DNA from: an uncultured Mesocricetibacter sp.
GTDB lineage: Bacteria > Pseudomonadota > Gammaproteobacteria > Enterobacterales > Pasteurellaceae
Assembly: GCA_905373425.1 (NCBI GenBank)
Contig: CAJPST010000105.1
Span: 1 to 7,782, forward strand
DNA length: 7,782 bases
Direction: 5' to 3'
Of this stretch, positions 5,297 to 7,782 are shown in pieces (within the stretch, counting starts at the first letter, position 1; each line of letters starts with the position of its first letter). The position numbers and the translations under genes were made by a program. The notes beneath the pieces were generated by a model. The model did no database searches. It saw only the letters and a program-made list of their open reading frames with translations, and was not told where the DNA came from.

Positions 5297-7303
5297 ATGG
5301 CAGATCGTAAACACCTCGCAAATGCAATTCGTTTTTTAAGTATGGATGCCGTTCAAAAAGCCAAATCCGGCCACCCGGGTGCCCCAATGGGAATGGCAGA
5401 TATCGCCGAAGTATTATGGCGCAGTTTCCTAAAACATAATCCAAGCAACCCGAAATGGGCAGATCGCGATCGCTTCGTGCTTTCAAACGGTCATGGTTCA
5501 ATGTTAATTTACAGCTTGTTACATTTAACTGGTTACGATCTTTCTATCGAAGATTTAAAACAATTCCGTCAACTTCATTCAAAAACTCCGGGCCACCCGG
5601 AATATGGCTATGCACCTGGCGTTGAAACCACTACAGGTCCATTAGGACAAGGGATCACCAATGCTGTCGGGATGGCAATTGCAGAAAAAACATTAGCGGG
5701 ACAATTTAACCGTGAAGGTCATGATATCGTTGATCACTACACTTATGTTTTCTTAGGCGATGGTTGCTTAATGGAAGGCATTTCACACGAAGCATGTTCA
5801 TTGGCAGGTACACTCGGTTTAGGTAAGTTAATCGCATTCTACGATGATAATAATATTTCTATTGACGGTCATGTAGACGGCTGGTTTACCGATGATACTC
5901 AAAAACGTTTTGAAGCTTACGGTTGGCAGGTTATCCCGGCAATTGACGGCCATAACCCGGCACAAATTGAAGAAGCGGTGAAAAAAGCACAGGCGGAAAA
6001 AGATAAAGCAACTTTAATTATCTGTAAAACCATAATCGGTTACGGTTCTCCAAACAAATCCAACTCACATGACTGCCACGGTGCTCCATTGGGAGATGAA
6101 GAAATTGCATTAACCCGTAAAGCACTTAATTGGAATTATGCTCCGTTTGAAATTCCGGCTGATGTTTATGCCGAATGGGATGCTAAAGGCAAAGGTCAAG
6201 TGGCAGAAAAAGCTTGGGATGAAAAATTTGCTGCTTATGCCAAAGCATACCCTGAATTAGCAGCGGAATTTAAACGTCGTATGGCAGGTGATTTACCGGC
6301 AAATTGGGAACGGGAAGCCAACGCCTTTATCGAAAAATTACAAGCCAATCCGGCCTCTATCGCTAGCCGTAAAGCATCACAAAATGCCATTGAAGCTTAT
6401 GCACATGTTCTGCCTGAGTTTCTTGGTGGTTCCGCCGATTTAGCCAGCTCTAATTTGACCTTATGGTCAGGTTCTAAACCAATCCGTGCGAAAACTAATG
6501 TGGACGGCAACTATGTGAACTATGGCGTACGCGAATTCGGTATGTCTGCGATTATGAATGGTATTGCCCTACACGGTGGCTTTATTCCTTACGGCGCAAC
6601 TTTCCTAATGTTCTACGAATATGCCCATAATGCGGTGCGTATGGCGGCATTAATGAAACAACGCGTGTTGTTTGTTTATACTCACGATTCTATCGGTTTA
6701 GGCGAAGATGGTCCGACTCACCAACCAATCGAACAGACTGCGTCATTACGCTTAATTCCGAATCTGGAAACTTGGCGTCCGGCTGATCAAGTAGAATCTG
6801 CCGTAGCTTGGAAAGCGTCTGTAGAACGCAAAGATGGTCCGAGTGCATTAATCTTCACTCGTCAAAACCTGGCGCAAAGCGACCGCACTTCGGCGCAGTT
6901 GGCAAATATTGCGCGTGGAGGCTATGTTCTGCGCGAATGCTGCGAAAAAGGCGGTTGCCCTGATCTAATTTTAATCGCAACCGGTTCAGAGGTCGAATTG
7001 GCGATGAAAGCGGCTGAAACATTAAGTGCCGAAGGTGTGAAAGTTCGTGTGGTTTCCATGCCGAGCACTAACGTATTCGATAAACAAGACGAAGCCTATC
7101 GCGAAAGCGTATTACCGTCGAATGTCACTAAACGTGTTGCTATCGAGGCCGGTATTGCCGATTTCTGGTACAAATACGTCGGTAGCAACGGTCGTATTGT
7201 AGGCATGAACAGCTTCGGTGAATCTGCTCCGGCAGATCAGTTGTTTAAATTATTTGGCTTCACAGTAGAAAACGTAGTGGCAAAAGCGAAAGAAATTTTA
7301 TAA
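5297..7303 (+). CDS. tkt: Transketolase
   Basis: This 668-residue cytoplasmic enzyme uses thiamine diphosphate and a divalent metal to move two-carbon ketol units between sugar phosphates in the non-oxidative pentose phosphate pathway; xylulose 5-phosphate is the main donor. It matches E. coli TktA (663 residues) throughout. Visible catalytic features are H26 (SGHPGAPMG), H66 (NGHGS), H100, the GDG...N cofactor motif (G154-D155-G156 to N185), H261, E413 (VREFGM) and H475 (DGPTHQP). The order is a pyrophosphate domain, a pyrimidine domain from about 355, and a C-terminal domain from about 540. The start at 5297 follows AGGAG; starting at 5282 would add five non-family residues. A small insertion with a cysteine cluster (C548, C549, C554) precedes the C-terminal domain. 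The gene has its own CRP-like site, and it would consume D-xylulose 5-phosphate, the end product of ascorbate breakdown. Confidence 0.98.
   Translation: MADRKHLANAIRFLSMDAVQKAKSGHPGAPMGMADIAEVLWRSFLKHNPSNPKWADRDRFVLSNGHGSMLIYSLLHLTGYDLSIEDLKQFRQLHSKTPGHPEYGYAPGVETTTGPLGQGITNAVGMAIAEKTLAGQFNREGHDIVDHYTYVFLGDGCLMEGISHEACSLAGTLGLGKLIAFYDDNNISIDGHVDGWFTDDTQKRFEAYGWQVIPAIDGHNPAQIEEAVKKAQAEKDKATLIICKTIIGYGSPNKSNSHDCHGAPLGDEEIALTRKALNWNYAPFEIPADVYAEWDAKGKGQVAEKAWDEKFAAYAKAYPELAAEFKRRMAGDLPANWEREANAFIEKLQANPASIASRKASQNAIEAYAHVLPEFLGGSADLASSNLTLWSGSKPIRAKTNVDGNYVNYGVREFGMSAIMNGIALHGGFIPYGATFLMFYEYAHNAVRMAALMKQRVLFVYTHDSIGLGEDGPTHQPIEQTASLRLIPNLETWRPADQVESAVAWKASVERKDGPSALIFTRQNLAQSDRTSAQLANIARGGYVLRECCEKGGCPDLILIATGSEVELAMKAAETLSAEGVKVRVVSMPSTNVFDKQDEAYRESVLPSNVTKRVAIEAGIADFWYKYVGSNGRIVGMNSFGESAPADQLFKLFGFTVENVVAKAKEIL
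6882..6890 (-). repeat. DNA uptake signal sequence inside tkt
   Basis: ACCGCACTT, the complement of AAGTGCGGT, lies within the tkt codons for D-R-T-S (residues 529-532). This is a surface-like variable stretch compared with E. coli. Confidence 0.9.
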
Positions 7304-7319
7304 TTTCTGAGAACGTGGG

Positions 7320-7355
7320 GCGGTAAAAAACGGTTATAAAACCGACCGCACTTTT
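7320..7355 (+). terminator. Terminator-like hairpin after tkt that uses the uptake sequence as its 3' arm
   Basis: CGGTT (7331-7335) pairs with AACCG (7340-7344) around ATAA. Outside it, GCGGT (7320-7324) pairs with ACCGC (7345-7349), with an AAAAAA bulge on the 5' side. CTTTTATGTT follows directly. The stem begins 17 bases after the tkt stop codon. The ACCGC arm belongs to an uptake sequence. Confidence 0.6.
7345..7353 (-). repeat. DNA uptake signal sequence downstream of tkt
   Basis: ACCGCACTT, the complement of AAGTGCGGT, forms part of the 3' arm and tail of the hairpin at 7320-7355. Confidence 0.9.
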
Positions 7356-7362
7356 ATGTTTA

Positions 7363-7371
7363 TGTTAGAAT
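7363..7371 (+). promoter_or_regulatory. Candidate extended -10 promoter for the phosphatase gene
   Basis: TGTTAGAAT combines a TGN extension with TAGAAT, one mismatch from TATAAT. No good -35 is seen, as is common for extended -10 promoters. The start would fall near 7378, giving a leader of about 34 bases. It overlaps the first arm of the next hairpin. Confidence 0.45.
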
Positions 7372-7399
7372 CTCCGTATTCAATATGCGGAGATTTTTT
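7369..7399 (+). terminator. Strong intrinsic terminator before the phosphatase gene
   Basis: AATCTCCG (7369-7376) pairs perfectly with CGGAGATT (7388-7395). The stem can extend inward through a T-G wobble and two A-T pairs to a 5-base loop. Six T's run from 7394 to 7399. This is a textbook Rho-independent terminator ending only 12 bases before the next start codon. Confidence 0.85.
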
Positions 7400-7411
7400 G
7401 TAGGAATAAAA

Positions 7412-7782
7412 ATGGTTAAAATCAGAATTTTATTTGTCTGTCTTGGTAATATTTGCCGTTCACCGATGGCAGAATATTTAATGCGCCACAAAATTGCCAA
7501 TGCCGGTTTGAGCAATTTAATTCAAACCGATAGTGCCGGTACTTCAGGTGAACATAATGGTGAAGGCATGCACTGTGGAACAGCGGACGTGCTGGATCGC
7601 TTGAAAATCCAAAGCAACGATTTCATCAGCAAGAAAGTGCGGTCAAAAAACTGGCAGGAGTTTGATTATATCATCGCGATGGATAATTATAATTTACGAG
7701 ATTTAGAGCACATATTCGGCAAACATCCGGAAAAGCTGTTTCAAATTACATCTCTCTGTCCGGATTTAGAGTACGATCATAT
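7412..7782 (+). CDS. Low-molecular-weight protein tyrosine phosphatase (N-terminal part, cut by window edge)
   Basis: The frame from the ATG at 7412 stays open for 123 residues to the window end, against a usual length of about 150-160. The start MVKIRILFVCLGNICRSPMA contains the family's P-loop C-x5-R-S, with nucleophile C10 and R16. TDSAGTSGEHNGEGMH (39-54) and the FDYIIAMDNYN block (84-94) follow as in the eukaryote-like class. The general-acid Asp-Pro loop would lie past the edge and cannot be seen. Such enzymes dephosphorylate phosphotyrosine on proteins. Those next to capsule genes (Wzb type) act on tyrosine kinases, but no such neighbour is visible here, so no substrate is assigned. 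AGGA lies 6 bases before the ATG. A strong terminator separates it from tkt, suggesting independent expression. Confidence 0.93.
   Translation, partial: MVKIRILFVCLGNICRSPMAEYLMRHKIANAGLSNLIQTDSAGTSGEHNGEGMHCGTADVLDRLKIQSNDFISKKVRSKNWQEFDYIIAMDNYNLRDLEHIFGKHPEKLFQITSLCPDLEYDH
7635..7643 (+). repeat. DNA uptake signal sequence inside the phosphatase gene
   Basis: AAGTGCGGT, in forward orientation, lies in the codons for K-K-V-R-S (residues 74-78). It is followed by CAAAAAA, resembling the AT-rich segment of extended Haemophilus uptake sites. Confidence 0.9.

Noticed and set aside
4283..5501. Minus-strand open frames opposite ulaD (4283-4597) and the tkt start (5277-5501)
   Set aside because: Both are shadows of strongly conserved genes on the other strand.
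1..7782. CRISPR arrays, insertion sequences, tRNA or rRNA genes, phage or defence genes
   Set aside because: There are no regularly spaced repeats with unique spacers, no transposase or terminal inverted repeats, no cloverleaf-like segment and no unfamiliar gene cluster. All genes belong to known metabolic or signalling families.

Overview
The window is a chromosomal segment from a gammaproteobacterium of the family Pasteurellaceae. Six copies of the 9-mer AAGTGCGGT (or its complement ACCGCACTT), the Hin-type DNA uptake signal sequence, occur in 7.8 kb. This type is typical of Haemophilus, Pasteurella and Aggregatibacter, rather than the Apl-type species that use ACAAGCGGT. The proteins resemble enterobacterial and Haemophilus homologues along their whole length. 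The genus cannot be fixed from this sequence alone.

Layout. On the minus strand, reading leftwards from the centre, lie ulaG (L-ascorbate-6-phosphate lactonase, 342-1433) and then the 5' part of ulaR (DeoR-family repressor, cut by the left edge). A 416-base divergent control region (1434-1849) holds a strong CRP-like site, a -10 box and two arrays of short phased repeats. On the plus strand follow a fused ascorbate PTS permease (UlaA EIIC joined to UlaB EIIB, 1850-3637), ulaC (EIIA, 3701-4162) and ulaD (3-keto-L-gulonate-6-phosphate decarboxylase, 4317-4997). After a terminator-like hairpin and a near-perfect CRP palindrome comes tkt (transketolase, 5297-7303). Two stacked hairpins separate tkt from a low-molecular-weight protein tyrosine phosphatase gene cut by the right edge (from 7412).

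How the genes work together. The EIICB fusion with UlaC imports and phosphorylates L-ascorbate. UlaG opens the lactone to 3-keto-L-gulonate 6-phosphate, and UlaD decarboxylates that to L-xylulose 5-phosphate. In known pathways UlaE and UlaF then epimerise this to D-xylulose 5-phosphate, a transketolase substrate. UlaE and UlaF are not in the window; tkt sits where they would follow in the E. coli operon. CRP-like sites upstream of both ulaA and tkt suggest shared control by carbon status, and UlaR would give ascorbate-specific repression.

The window is well explained by known families. I found no clear undescribed system. The most worthwhile points are regulatory: phased repeat arrays, hairpins between genes, a promoter that overlaps a terminator, and a CRP-controlled transketolase. 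The domain fusion in the permease is also notable.
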